48,725 nt of DNA, taken from positions 1 to 48,725 of IMG/VR virus record IMGVR_UViG_3300032205_000003. One strand, written 5' to 3'. Positions 28,804 to 39,200 of this stretch are shown here, in pieces (position 1 is the first letter of the stretch; each line of letters opens with the position of its first letter). The notes below the pieces were generated by a model. The model did not search any database, was not told where the DNA came from, and saw only the letters and a program-made list of their open reading frames with translations. The position numbers and the translations under genes are program-made. The stretch comes from a virus.

Positions 28804-29591
28804 TGGCCTACACGCGCCAGACCTGGACGGACGACCTGACGCTCGTGGACGCCGCCCACATGTCCCACATCGAGGACGGCATCTTCAACGCAGACGCTGC
28901 TGCTGCGACCGCGCAGGCGGGCCTGCCTCCCGCGGTCGTAAACGGCCAGTGGTTGAAGGGCGTGGGCGGCGCGATGCAGTGGCAGCCGATTGCGGTCGGC
29001 GACCTCGCGTTCGCCGGTCAGCCCAACGGCGTCGCCACGCTGGACGGTACAGGGCAGGTCCCCTCGGCGCAGCTGCGAATACCCACCATCACGAAGATCG
29101 CGGACATCACGCTCGGCTCTGCCGCTGCGACGATCGACTTCACCTCCATCGCCGCGACCTACGCGCACCTGCGACTGGAGTGGATGTTGCGTGGTGACAC
29201 CGCCGCCGCTAGCACCGCGCTCTACGTCCGCTTCAACAACGACTCGGGTGCCAACTACTGCACCGAGGTTTTGACCGCGAGCGTCACGACCGCTGGTGCC
29301 CAGGAGTTGGCGAGCCAGAACCAGATCCAGATCGGCAGCATCGCCGCCGCAACGGCACCTGCGAACTGGGCGACAGCCGGGGACATGGACATTCCCCTGT
29401 ACGCGGGCGGGTGGATGAAGCACGTCCTCGTGCGGGGCGGCTACGCGGTAGGGATCACCACCACCAGCCTTCAGCCCCGCTGGGGTGCCGCTGTCTGGGC
29501 GAGCACGGCGGCGATCAACCGCATCACGGTCCTCGCTGCGGCGGGGAACCTCGTCGCGGGTTCGCGCGTCACCCTGTACGGCCTGAACTAG
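28803..29591 (+). CDS. Fibre-like virion protein, paralogue 2, 262 aa
   Basis: ATG at 28803 shares a base with the preceding stop. N-terminal TWTDDLTLVDAAHMSHIEDG, then VVNGQWLKGVGG, then NGVATLDGTGQVPSAQLR, RFNNDSGANYC, and C-terminus AGSRVTLYGLN identical to paralogue 1 (17800-18579). Receptor-binding or whisker protein is likely. The two copies differ most in their C-terminal halves before the shared end. Confidence 0.75.
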   Translation: MAYTRQTWTDDLTLVDAAHMSHIEDGIFNADAAAATAQAGLPPAVVNGQWLKGVGGAMQWQPIAVGDLAFAGQPNGVATLDGTGQVPSAQLRIPTITKIADITLGSAAATIDFTSIAATYAHLRLEWMLRGDTAAASTALYVRFNNDSGANYCTEVLTASVTTAGAQELASQNQIQIGSIAAATAPANWATAGDMDIPLYAGGWMKHVLVRGGYAVGITTTSLQPRWGAAVWASTAAINRITVLAAAGNLVAGSRVTLYGLN

Positions 29592-29613
29592 TCCACAACG
29601 CAAGGAGGAACAC

Positions 29614-29910
29614 ATGGCTGGCAAGACCACCAAGGACGAGCCGAAGCTCAAGCTTCCGGCTGGACACCCGCAGGCGGGGTACGTCGGTCCCGACCTCTCG
29701 CTCCAGGACGGCGTGGGGACACTCCCCGACGACGCTCAGAAGGAGATCGATGAGGCGAACGCCGACCGCGAGGACGAGGTGGCCGCGGTCGAGGACGCCG
29801 AGCACAAGGCCGCCAAGCAGGCGCAGGAGGAGTTCCTGAAGGCGCAGGAGGGCAAGGAGGCGAGCGCCTCGTCCTCGTCGTCCAGCACGTCCAGCAAGTC
29901 CTCGGCGTAG
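29614..29910 (+). CDS. Acidic, Ser-rich small protein, 98 aa
   Basis: ATG follows AAGGAGGAACAC. It has a basic N-terminal segment (MAGKTTKDEPKLKLPAGHPQ), then an acidic helix (EANADREDEVAAVEDAEHKA), ending in a Ser-rich tail. Low complexity. Follows the fibre gene; could be a fibre assembly helper or minor virion component. No family is recognised. Confidence 0.65.
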   Translation: MAGKTTKDEPKLKLPAGHPQAGYVGPDLSLQDGVGTLPDDAQKEIDEANADREDEVAAVEDAEHKAAKQAQEEFLKAQEGKEASASSSSSSTSSKSSA

Positions 29911-29928
29911 CTCCTACTACGTCCGAGC

Positions 29929-29989
29929 GGGCGCGGCCCGAGCAGACCTCGTACTGGCCCCGAGGTTCCCTGTTGCTTGGGCCGCGCCC
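29929..29989 (+). promoter_or_regulatory. Nested hairpin in the endolysin leader
   Basis: An outer 11-bp stem GGGCGCGGCCC / GGGCCGCGCCC (29929-29939 with 29979-29989) encloses 39 bases containing an inner hairpin ACCTCG-9-CGAGGT (29946-29966). The AGGAGG ribosome site of the endolysin begins 8 bases after the outer stem. May control timing of lysis or be a processing/termination site. Confidence 0.65.
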
Positions 29990-30005
29990 TGATCTAGGAG
30001 GTCGA

Positions 30006-30932
30006 ATGTCTGAGTGGTACCAGCAGGCCTACCGCGGTGGTGGTCCCGTCAAGGCAACGTTCCCGCGCTCGCTCTATCCGCCTGACGCGAGCGAGTATGG
30101 GAAGAAGCCGTCGGTCGACGGTCCCGACGTGGTCGCCTACAAGCGGGCGCTGTGCCGGGGCGGGCGCTGGGGCGACTGGGACCCGGACGCCTGGGACGAC
30201 TCGTACTCGAACGGCTTCGCGCACGGCAAGAGCGGCAACGTCAAAGACTCGGGCCTGGCCGGGTTCCAGCGCCAGCAGCATCTGGACGCGACCGGCTGGC
30301 TGGGGAAGAAGACGTTCGACAACCTCCGCTACGCGCTGATCTCAGACCCCGACGCGCAGCACTACGGGGACCCGCTTTTCGACAGCGTCTGCGTCGACCT
30401 TCTGGAGGAGGCGTACGAGATGTTCGAGGGACACGAGCCGAGCGACGGCGGTGGGACACTGCGGGAGGCGGCGCTCGGACGCGCAATCGGCGAGATCGGG
30501 AACGCCGAGTCGCCATCCGGCTCGAACAACCAGAAGTACGGATCCTGGTACGGGATGAACGGCGTCCCCTGGTGCGCAATTTTCTGCACGTGGGCGTACG
30601 AGAACGAGGGCGACTCCCCCGCGTTCGTGAAGGGCAGCCGTTACAGCTACGTGCCCTACATCGTCGCGGATGCGTACGCCGGTCGTTACGGCCTTAGCGT
30701 TACGGACGATCCCATCCCCGGCGACCTCGTCTGTTACGACTGGGCGTGGGACACGATCTACGACCACGTCGGGATGTTCGAGGCGTGGCAGCCGGGATCC
30801 GGCACGAGCTTCACCGCCGTCGAAGGCAACACCTCCACGAGCAACAACTCGAACGGCGGTCAGGTGATGCGCCGCACCCGTAACCGCGGCGCTCAGGGCA
30901 CCGTGTTCGTTCGAGTGAAGGAGCCTGCGTGA
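30006..30932 (+). CDS. CHAP endolysin with N-terminal peptidoglycan-binding-like domain, 308 aa
   Basis: ATG follows AGGAGGTCGA. Residues 38-107 resemble a PG-binding domain (GPDVVAYKRAL, SGLAGFQRQQHLDATGWLGK, KTFDNLRYAL). Residues 170-300 are a CHAP amidase/endopeptidase: VPWCAIFCTWAYE (Cys190), PGDLVCYDW, YDHVGMFE (His254), AVEGNTS (Glu273/Asn275). Degrades host wall at lysis. No signal peptide, so it needs a holin; lies amid virion genes and could also be carried in the particle. Confidence 0.85.
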   Translation: MSEWYQQAYRGGGPVKATFPRSLYPPDASEYGKKPSVDGPDVVAYKRALCRGGRWGDWDPDAWDDSYSNGFAHGKSGNVKDSGLAGFQRQQHLDATGWLGKKTFDNLRYALISDPDAQHYGDPLFDSVCVDLLEEAYEMFEGHEPSDGGGTLREAALGRAIGEIGNAESPSGSNNQKYGSWYGMNGVPWCAIFCTWAYENEGDSPAFVKGSRYSYVPYIVADAYAGRYGLSVTDDPIPGDLVCYDWAWDTIYDHVGMFEAWQPGSGTSFTAVEGNTSTSNNSNGGQVMRRTRNRGAQGTVFVRVKEPA

Positions 30933-31573
30933 CCAAGAAGCAGATGCAGGACGAGATCCGCTACACGCTGGGGCTGCAGGACATCTCCGCCTTCGACGAG
31001 ACGGCCTTCATCCCGGTCAAGCTACAGCAGGGGACGATCGACTTGCTGTCCCGGACGAAGTGCGTCGTGCGCTGCGTCAACCTGCGCACCACGGCGGGCG
31101 AGGACACGTACATCCTCGACAGCGCCGTGCTGGGGCTGGTGGATCTCAGCGATCTCCCGAAGGCGCGACGCGATCAGACGAGCTACGCGCCCTCGTTCAC
31201 GCTGATCCGCTCCGACGTGCTCCGGCTTGAGCCTGCTCCCGATACGGCGGGGAGCGTGCAGGTCTGGGCCGTGCTCCGTCCGGGCCTGATGGCGGTCGAC
31301 ACCGATTCGCCCGGCGACGAGGCGTTCGGCGCCATCCCCGACGAGTACCAGGACGCGATCGTCACCTACGCGCTCTGGAAGCTCGCCGACTACGGCGACG
31401 ATTCAAGCTCGCAGAACGGCGAGCGCTACCGCCAGATGTACGAGGGTCAGGACGGGCGCGGCGGCCGGATCCTGCAGATCCGCCAGAGCGTCAACAGGCG
31501 CGGCACCGCCAAGGGGCCGCAGCGCCGCGTGCGTCTGCCCGGTCTTCTCGACAAGGCTTCCTGGGTGGGCTGA
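30929..31573 (+). CDS. Head-tail connector/adaptor-like protein, 214 aa
   Basis: GTG at 30929 overlaps the endolysin stop. N-terminal helices (KKQMQDEIRYTLGLQDI), a central beta part (YILDSAVLGLVDLSDLP), then DEYQDAIVTYALWKLADYGD, SSSQNGERYRQMYEGQDGRG: the pattern of helical adaptor proteins that attach to portals in short-tailed phages. Directly precedes the beta-propeller tail gene. Confidence 0.7.
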   Translation: MTKKQMQDEIRYTLGLQDISAFDETAFIPVKLQQGTIDLLSRTKCVVRCVNLRTTAGEDTYILDSAVLGLVDLSDLPKARRDQTSYAPSFTLIRSDVLRLEPAPDTAGSVQVWAVLRPGLMAVDTDSPGDEAFGAIPDEYQDAIVTYALWKLADYGDDSSSQNGERYRQMYEGQDGRGGRILQIRQSVNRRGTAKGPQRRVRLPGLLDKASWVG

Positions 31574-33072
31574 TGGCCGCACCTCAGTCGCTCCTGCGCG
31601 GGGCGCGCGCTTTCGCTCGCGACTTCGCGCGCGACTCGATGCCGCAGGGCTACCTCTGGGACGTGCTCGACTACGTGCCGATCACGGTCGACGCGCTCCT
31701 CACCGGCCGGGCCGGCTGGCTGTGGGGATCGACGGCGATGGGCGGCGACGCCGAGTCGGGCCTGCTGGCGCTGTACTCGAACGGCGACCAGCTGGTCATT
31801 CAGGGCACCAACGGGCAGCTGTACAGCGTCGGCCTGACCGATCCGTACACGGCGACCGCGACCGGCGGCGCCGTGCCGCGCTCGGCGCAGAACCCGGTGC
31901 TGTACACGAACGACCAGGTCATTCACTTCGACCAGGCCGGCTCGATGACCCCTCGCATCATCAAGCCTCCGACCTCCTCGACGCTCGCGGTCACGGCCAT
32001 GAACGCGGCCCATAAGTTCAGCAAGGTCGGCTGCGTCTACAAGTCGAGGCTGGTGACCGGCGGGGCGCCCGGCGAGACGGACACGATCCGCTTCTCGTTC
32101 ATCGATCAGCCCGACCTCTCGAACGCCGCCTCGTTCGACGCCAAGTCGTACATCCGCATGAACGGCGCCGTCTCCGCGCTGGCCGCGATGCGCTCCCTGG
32201 TGCTCGTGTTCCACGCCGGCTCAGTCGAGCGCATTCGCGGCTCGACGCCGCCGTTCGGCACCGAGGACGGCGACATGTTCGTGGAGAAGGTGTTCGACCG
32301 GATCGGCTGCATCGACCCGAAGACGATCGCATTCTGGAACGACAACTGCATCTTCGCGGACGAGCACGGCGTACATGTCACCGACGGCTCCGTCGTCCGC
32401 AACATCGTCGCGCAGGGCGGCATCCTCACCTACTGGCGCAACCTCTACGCCAACAAGGTGTCGATGGCCGGGGTCACCTTCATGGACTACTACGTGATCT
32501 CGCTCAACTTCGCGGATGGGTCGAGCACGACGCTGATCTCCGACCTGCAGAAGCGGCAGTGGTTCCGGTTCGGGAACATCAAGGCGCTCACCTTCATCTC
32601 CTCCTCGGGGTCGTCGGGGATGGAGCGCACCTGGGGCGGTCAGAAGGGCACCAACCGGCTGATCCGGCTCGGCCCTTGCTTCTTCCCCAACTCGAACGCG
32701 ACCACGGTCGCCGACGCCGACGGCACCCTCGTGCTCCCCAGCTTCGAGACGCCCTGGTACCGGCTGGGCCAGGAGGGCCGCAAGCGCGTCAAGAGCGCCT
32801 GGCTCTCTTACGACGCGCGGGTCACGCCGATCCCCCCGAACTACTCGACGGCCACGCCCGTGCTCGACCTCGGCTACATGCGCTCGCCGCAGGATCCGGC
32901 CTACACGTCGGTCGGCGGCCTGCCGCCCACCAACCAGTACACGCGCTACAAGCTGCCGGTCGGGCAGTTCCCGTACGGGATCGCCTTCCGCGTCAGGCAG
33001 ACGCAGCCGACCGTCGCCACGCGCATCTTCGACCTCGCCGTCGATGAGTGGGTCGCGGAGCGTGGACGTTGA
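31573..33072 (+). CDS. Beta-propeller tail hub/stabilisation protein, 499 aa
   Basis: ATG shares a base with the previous stop. Repeating strand motifs (LLALYSNGDQLVIQGTNGQL, VLYTNDQVIHFDQAG, LVLVFHAGSVERIRG, WNDNCIFADEHGVHVTDGSV, LISDLQKRQWFRFGNI) indicate a beta-propeller, as in P22 gp10-like plug proteins and podovirus tail hubs. Located between adaptor and collar-domain protein. Supports a short-tailed particle. Confidence 0.75.
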   Translation: MAAPQSLLRGARAFARDFARDSMPQGYLWDVLDYVPITVDALLTGRAGWLWGSTAMGGDAESGLLALYSNGDQLVIQGTNGQLYSVGLTDPYTATATGGAVPRSAQNPVLYTNDQVIHFDQAGSMTPRIIKPPTSSTLAVTAMNAAHKFSKVGCVYKSRLVTGGAPGETDTIRFSFIDQPDLSNAASFDAKSYIRMNGAVSALAAMRSLVLVFHAGSVERIRGSTPPFGTEDGDMFVEKVFDRIGCIDPKTIAFWNDNCIFADEHGVHVTDGSVVRNIVAQGGILTYWRNLYANKVSMAGVTFMDYYVISLNFADGSSTTLISDLQKRQWFRFGNIKALTFISSSGSSGMERTWGGQKGTNRLIRLGPCFFPNSNATTVADADGTLVLPSFETPWYRLGQEGRKRVKSAWLSYDARVTPIPPNYSTATPVLDLGYMRSPQDPAYTSVGGLPPTNQYTRYKLPVGQFPYGIAFRVRQTQPTVATRIFDLAVDEWVAERGR

Positions 33073-33797
33073 GCGAGCTTACGCAAGAAGGCCGTACCTC
33101 CCAGGACGACCGTCCGCTCAACGACCAGGAGTACCAGCTGCTGCAGCGGCTCCTGTCGGATCCGTTCTCACTCCCCATCGCCTTCAAGACCTGGCTCGTC
33201 TCCTACCTGGAGACGTCCGACCTCAACCTGCCGATCGGTTCGGTCACGGGACTGAAGGACATCCTCGGGATCGCGAGCGTCGGCGGCGGCACACTCGGGA
33301 TCTTCCCGCCGGGGATCATCCTCCCCTACGCGGGCACCGCCGCGCCCGACGGGGCGCTTCTGTGCCAGGGCCAAGCCGTGTCTCGCACCACGTACGACCG
33401 CCTCTACGCGCTGATCGCCAACACGTACGGGGCGGGGGACGGTTCGACCACCTTCAACGTCCCCGACCTTCAGGGCCGTATCCCGGTCGGTAAGGGCAGC
33501 GGCGCCGGCACCACCGCGCTCGGCGCCAACGAGGGGCTGGCGCTCGCGAGCCGACGCCCGCATCACCGGCACACCGTCACCGACTCGCACGTTCACATCC
33601 AGCCCAACGACGAGCAGTTCATGGTGCTGTACGGGAGCGGCGGCAGCGGGTTCGGGGTTGTCTCGGGCGGGCGTGTCGCGCAGCTGGAGGGCGGCAGCGG
33701 TCCCGCGGGGGGCGGCGCGATCGTCGTCGGCCCGGTGGCGGCGGTCGCTAACGACACGCCGGCGTACCTGACCGTCAACTTCATCATCATTTACTGA
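33069..33797 (+). CDS. Tail collar-domain protein, 242 aa
   Basis: TTG at 33069 overlaps the previous stop (TTGA); an in-frame GTG at 33048 is the alternative. Residues 80-150 carry the phage collar domain: ILPYAGTAAPDGALLCQGQA, YDRLYALIANTYGAGDGSTT, FNVPDLQGRIPVGKG. The end has an HHRHTVTDSHVHIQ metal-binding-like segment and a Gly-rich stretch, with C-terminus FIIIY. Likely a receptor-facing fibre or collar part. Confidence 0.85.
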   Translation: MSELTQEGRTSQDDRPLNDQEYQLLQRLLSDPFSLPIAFKTWLVSYLETSDLNLPIGSVTGLKDILGIASVGGGTLGIFPPGIILPYAGTAAPDGALLCQGQAVSRTTYDRLYALIANTYGAGDGSTTFNVPDLQGRIPVGKGSGAGTTALGANEGLALASRRPHHRHTVTDSHVHIQPNDEQFMVLYGSGGSGFGVVSGGRVAQLEGGSGPAGGGAIVVGPVAAVANDTPAYLTVNFIIIY

Positions 33798-33808
33798 AAG
33801 GGGGCGGC

Positions 33809-34792
33809 ATGGCTCTGCCCGGCTCGATCACGAGCTACTTCCCGTATCTGAAGCCCGCCGCCAAGAAGAAGGGTGGCATCGTCCCGGCGATCTTCGGCTC
33901 GCAGGTCGACACGCCGATGTCGCCGGTGGGGCAGACGAACCTCGGCTCGATTCCCGGCGCGAACTACAACATGGGCAACACGGGGGGAGCCGGCGCCGGC
34001 TACGCAGCCTTCAACCCCGGCACCGACTTCAACGCCTCGATGTCCGAGATCCAGGGCGACCCGATCTACCAGGCCGCCATTCAGCAGATGAACGCGAACA
34101 TCGGGAGCGGGCGTACCTCGCTGCGCGACGCGATCCGCCAGGCGGTGATCAAGGGCGGCTGGGATCTCACCGGCAGGATGAGTGGCGATCTCGCCGGCTA
34201 CGCGGGCGACGTCGATCCGGCCACGAGGGCCGCCGCTGCCGGGAATCAGCTGAGCACGAAGGCGCAGCTAGACCTGGCGCTCAAGCGCGGGATCTCGAAC
34301 GCGAACGCGGGGCTTGCGGCGCGCGGCATGCTGCGCTCGGGCGGCACGGAAACGTCGGGGCAGCGCCTCAACGAGCAGTACCAGGTGCAGTCGAACACCG
34401 CCATGGGCGACCTGGTCGATGCGATCCGGGGCGGCGTCTCGAACTTCGCCGGCCTGCAGCGCGAGCAGCAGAGCGGCCTGAACAGCGTCATGTCCGAGGT
34501 CGCCTCGCGCCTCGCGCAGTCGAAGGCGACCGCGGCCTACTACGCCTGGCTCGCGAGCCAGGGCGGGCAGTCCGGTGGCGGCGAGACGGTCGCGCCGCCG
34601 ACCAGCGGGATGGCGTACGACTACTTCGCGCCGCTCGGCAACCTCACGCCGCAGCAGCTGGGCACGTCCGGCATGTCGCAGGCGTCGATGGGGATGATGT
34701 CGCCGGCGCAGAGGGCGGCCTTCCAGGGCGGCACCAAGTCGGCCGCGCAGATCCGGGCCGACATCGCTCGCAGGAACAGGTGGTACGGGTAA
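33809..34792 (+). CDS. Putative ejection (internal virion) protein, 327 aa
   Basis: ATG follows AAAGGGGGCGGC. Ala/Gly/Ser/Gln-rich helical protein (ASMSEIQGDPIYQAAIQQMN, LNEQYQVQSNTAMGDLVDAI) with a Met/Gly-rich C-terminus (SGMSQASMGMMSPAQRAAF). First of three consecutive genes with this composition, just before the giant protein, as in the internal-core clusters of podoviruses. Confidence 0.65.
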   Translation: MALPGSITSYFPYLKPAAKKKGGIVPAIFGSQVDTPMSPVGQTNLGSIPGANYNMGNTGGAGAGYAAFNPGTDFNASMSEIQGDPIYQAAIQQMNANIGSGRTSLRDAIRQAVIKGGWDLTGRMSGDLAGYAGDVDPATRAAAAGNQLSTKAQLDLALKRGISNANAGLAARGMLRSGGTETSGQRLNEQYQVQSNTAMGDLVDAIRGGVSNFAGLQREQQSGLNSVMSEVASRLAQSKATAAYYAWLASQGGQSGGGETVAPPTSGMAYDYFAPLGNLTPQQLGTSGMSQASMGMMSPAQRAAFQGGTKSAAQIRADIARRNRWYG

Positions 34793-36220
34793 ATGCCCGG
34801 CTTCGTCGCCCCCATCCCTTCCAGCGCCTACCGGCCCTTCGACCCCGGCATCGCGCCGAACTCGTCCGGCCCCGTCATTCAGGGCACGGTGGTCGGGCCG
34901 CCCACCAGGAAGAGGAAGGGCGTGGTCGGTCAGCCGCTCACGATCCAGTCGATCCTCGGGCAGCTGATGGGCACGATCGAGACGCCCCAGCAGACCGAGG
35001 CGCGGGCGAAGCGAATCATCAGCGACCAGATCAACCTGGAGATCCAGGCGGCGCAGGCGTCGGCGCTGCGCGCGCAGCGGCAGCTGATGGCGCAGCAGGC
35101 GCAGACCGCAAGCTTCGCGGGGGGGCTTTCGAACCTGATGCGACCGGGAGCGGGCGAAGCGCAGGCCGCGTTCGACCAGGCCGCCAACGAACTGAAGGCG
35201 CTGGGGGGCGGGCTGACCGGCGCGGTGGCGGACGCGGACACGGCCGCCGCCGGCAAGATCAGCGCCAACATCGCAGCGCAGACCGGCGGGCTTGGCGGCC
35301 CCGCGCAGGGCTACAGCATCCCCGGCCTTCAGGCCACGGCGCAGACCACGGGCGTGGACATCCCCGCCGCGGGGCTGCACGACCAGGGGGCGTCGGCCTA
35401 CCTCGCGGCGGAAGCCGAGCGCATGAGGGGGACGGGGACGCTGGCGAACCTCGCGCGCGAGTACGGCGGTCAGATCGCGCAGTCGATCCAGGACGAGCTA
35501 CAGGCCGAGCGTGACATCCAGGCCAAGCGCCCCTCGCTGATCACGCAGCAGCTTGAGAGCCTCCAGGGCAACACGCGCTCCAACCTCGCGACGGCGCTGC
35601 AGGCGCTCGCGCTGGGCGGCACGCAGCTGAACCAGGCCGCCACCCGCAAGGAGACGCAGAGCTACCACAACCAGATGATCAAGCTGCAGACGCAGAAGTT
35701 CAACGCGCAGCAGAAGATCGACATGCAGACCGCGCTGAACAGGGCGAAGCAGCTGGCGCTGGAGACGGGCAGGGTCACGGGCGTCGGCCCCGGCAACGTC
35801 ATCCTGCCGGGCTTCTACTACGACCCGCGTCTCAAGACCGTGGCGAAGATGCCGGCCGGTACGCAGCTGGGCACCGACGGCCTGCCGCACAAGGTGCCGG
35901 GGAGCGGCACCACGCCCGACGTGGGCAAGTGGATCCGGCAGCAGGCCACAGGGATGGACAAGACCTTCAACTCCGTCCTCCAGGATCCGACCTACACGAC
36001 GGTCGTGACGCCGGCGAACGCCCTGCTCAAGAAGCCGGCGGTGTACGCGCCGGCGCCGGGCATCACCTACCAGCAGGCCTACTCCGCGCTCTCCCAGTAC
36101 TTCGCCCCCTACCAGGGCGACGCGCGCGTGCGCGGGATCGTCAACGCGAAGCTGGCGCAGTTCGGGTTCAAGGTGCCGACCGTGAAGAAGGGATCGAAGA
36201 TCAAGACGAAGAAGTCGTGA
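34793..36220 (+). CDS. Putative ejection (internal virion) protein, 475 aa
   Basis: ATG directly follows the previous TAA. Long Gln/Ala helices: EARAKRIISDQINLEIQAAQ, ALRAQRQLMAQQAQTA, QQLESLQGNTRSNLATALQA; C-terminal basic tail (KKGSKIKTKKS). Composition suggests an elongated helical internal protein released with DNA. No enzyme motif. Confidence 0.68.
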   Translation: MPGFVAPIPSSAYRPFDPGIAPNSSGPVIQGTVVGPPTRKRKGVVGQPLTIQSILGQLMGTIETPQQTEARAKRIISDQINLEIQAAQASALRAQRQLMAQQAQTASFAGGLSNLMRPGAGEAQAAFDQAANELKALGGGLTGAVADADTAAAGKISANIAAQTGGLGGPAQGYSIPGLQATAQTTGVDIPAAGLHDQGASAYLAAEAERMRGTGTLANLAREYGGQIAQSIQDELQAERDIQAKRPSLITQQLESLQGNTRSNLATALQALALGGTQLNQAATRKETQSYHNQMIKLQTQKFNAQQKIDMQTALNRAKQLALETGRVTGVGPGNVILPGFYYDPRLKTVAKMPAGTQLGTDGLPHKVPGSGTTPDVGKWIRQQATGMDKTFNSVLQDPTYTTVVTPANALLKKPAVYAPAPGITYQQAYSALSQYFAPYQGDARVRGIVNAKLAQFGFKVPTVKKGSKIKTKKS

Positions 36221-36234
36221 CGGCGGTGCGCTAG

Positions 36235-39200
36235 GTGGCACCGTTCGTCGTCCCGCGCGGCAAGGCGGGACTACCAAAGTCGAGTAAGCGCAAGGAGAAG
36301 CCGCAGCCGCAGACGGCCGCGACCGCCACCTCGACCGGCGCGATCTTCCTCGTGCGCCCGACCGAGACGCTGAACCTGAAGCCGCGCACCGGCTCGCGCC
36401 GGGTGAAGGTGGACGAGCCTCAGCGCAAGGGGTACGGCGGCAAGAAGGTCGTGCGCGATCCCGCCCCGATCGTGGTCGTGGACAAGAAGCACTACGGCTC
36501 GCTGCCCGCCGGTCTGCACTACGCGCCCGTCGCCAACAAGCTCCCCACCGGCGAGGTCGTGATCGGCCGCAAGGCGGTCGAGGACAAGGGGCCGCAGCGC
36601 GCCAGCGCCGCCGACAAGAAGCGGTTCCTCGGCGCCCCGCTCGGCCCCGGCGTCCGACGCAACATCGCAGCCACGGCGACCTCGACCGAGCGCTGGCTGG
36701 CGCGGCATCCCGGCTACCACGGCCCCCCGCCCGAGCACCTGAACATCTTCCAGCGCTGGTCGCGGCGCGACCGCGCGCTGGGCGACGCCATCCCGAAGGT
36801 GCTGAGCGCCGCAGCTACCGGCACGGGCCACTTGATCGGGCAAGGGGCAGAGACGGTGGGGCGCGCGGTGCTCGGCGAGGTCACCGGGCTGGCGCGCGGC
36901 CCCAGCCAGAAGCCGCTCGGCGCTCCCGGCAGCGACATCATGAAGGTGCAGGAAGCGGGCATCTCTCCGATGGTGCCGCTCAACCAGCTGGGTGCGGTCG
37001 GCATGGGCGCCACGAAGGCGCTGGTCGGCGGCGCCGGCGCACTGTACGCGCTGCGGCACCCGGAGAAGGGGCTGCCCGCCCTACTCTCGGACGGTCTGAA
37101 GATGCTGGAGGGCGCCGCGCTGGCGCCCGGCCTGGTCGTGGCGATGTCCGACCCGAGCATCTCGGCCGCCAAGAAGGAGCAGATGGTCACTGAGGGCTTT
37201 CAGATGTTCCTCAAGGACCTCAAGGACAAGTACGGCGAGGACGCCACCTACTCCGAGGTGTTCGGCGACGCGCAGAAGGAGCCGGCCACCTACCTGCTGA
37301 ACGCGCTCGCCGTCGCCTCCCCGCTCGCCAAGGCGCCGCTGGTCGCCAAGGCGCTGGCCGAGGGCGCCAGCTTCGGCGAGGCGGTGCGGCTCGCCAACGT
37401 GCCGGCCAAGGCGCGCATGCTCTACTACGGCGCCGGCGCCGAGAAGAAGGCGGTCGAGATCGCGCGGGCGCGCAGCCCGATCACGCGCTGGACGATGAAC
37501 GCGCCCTACGACGCGCTCTCGCACCTGGCCGACCGCTACGCGCTCACGCGCCGGCTCTCGATCTCGGAGACGCGGCGCGCAGCGCGCGCGGCCTACAAGA
37601 ACATGAACCGCAACGTGCGGCGCATGCCGGCCGAGGCGCAGGCTGCGTTCCGCGACGTCGTCAACCTGCTGCGCGAGGATGAGAACGCCGGCACGGCGCT
37701 CGCCATCCTGCTGCAGAAGCCCAAGGGGATGACCGACGACGAGTTCCTCCGGGCCGCCCTCCGGAACATGCAGGACATGCTGACCAGCGGGGAGTTCCAC
37801 ATCCCGCAGGTCGAGACGGCCACTGCCCAGCGGCTGCTCAATCGCATCGACCGGCTCGACAAGGCGACCGCCCGGCTGCAGGACATCCGCCGCACCCGCG
37901 CGATCAAGAACGTGGCCGCCGAGCAGGATCGCCTGCACGGGGTGATCGAGGAGATCGGCGCCTCCCGCGCCGCCGTCAAGAAGGAGATGCGCCAGCTAGC
38001 CGACGACCCCAACGAGGCGCCGCGCGAGAAGCGCCTGTACATGAACGATCACGAGGTCGAGCTTCGGATGCTCGATCGCCAGGCCGCCGAGGCGCACGCC
38101 CAGCTTGGCCGCATCTCGGGGATCGACCACGCCCCGATCTCGGGGCCGGCGCGCGACCAGGCTCGCGGCGTGCTGGAGAAGATCCCTCACTTCCAGGAGA
38201 ACCCTCAGCGCATCGACCAGGCGCTGGCGCTCACCGACACGCTGGCGCAGCGTTACGCCACGCGTTACGGCATCGAGCCGGACGAATGGTACGCGCGCAA
38301 CCTCAACGAGTTCGTCAGGGATCCGGGGAAGCTGTCCAGCGAGGCGGGCCTGTTCTACCAGGAGCGAGGCGTCGTCGCGCCGCAGCGGTTCACCGCCGCC
38401 GAGCACGGCGGGGAAATTCTCGACCGGTACACCCCCGTCAAGCAGCGCGGCGAACCGCGGCCGAAGATCGCCGGCCTGCCCAAGATCATCAAGACCAGGG
38501 CGCAGTTCGGGCGCCTCATCGAGGACATGGCCGGTCGACTCGAAGCCGGCCTGGACTTCGCGAAGAACTGGTACCGCGACTCGGGCCGCGAGATCCTCGC
38601 CGCGGTCGGAGGCGACGAAGACCGCGCCGACAAGGTCGCGCAGCTTGTCGCCATCTACTCGCCGCAGAAGCCGGTCGCCCCCAACATCGCCGTCGCTCTC
38701 CGCGTGCTCCAGGACTGGGAGGACGGGGTGGCGCGCGGCCTGCCCGGCGCCGTGAAGGTCGGGAGCGCTCACCAGCGCCGGCTCGCCCGCATGGCGCTCA
38801 AGGGCGAGGACTGGCTGGCGAGCGTGAAGCCGAACCAGTTGCCGAAGGTGCGGCGCTTCTACGCGAACATCCTCAAGCATGTCGCCCCGGAGCGGCTCGC
38901 CGATCACGGCTTCAACGGCCGCGAGGTGACAGTCGACGGCTGGATGGGCGCCGCCTTCGGCTACGGCTACAACACCGGCAACAGCGGGCTGACCGAGGCG
39001 CAGTTCCGGCTGGTCGAGGACGTGGTGCAGCGGCTCGCCGACCACTACGGCATCGACCCCGAAGAGGCGCAGGCGGCGATCTGGACGTCGATCAAGGCCG
39101 AGCGTGATCGCTCCACCGCCGCGATGTACGCGAACCCCGAGACGCGCCTCCAGGCGCTGGAGAAGGCCGGCCAGTCGTTCGCGGATGCGATGTTCACTCC

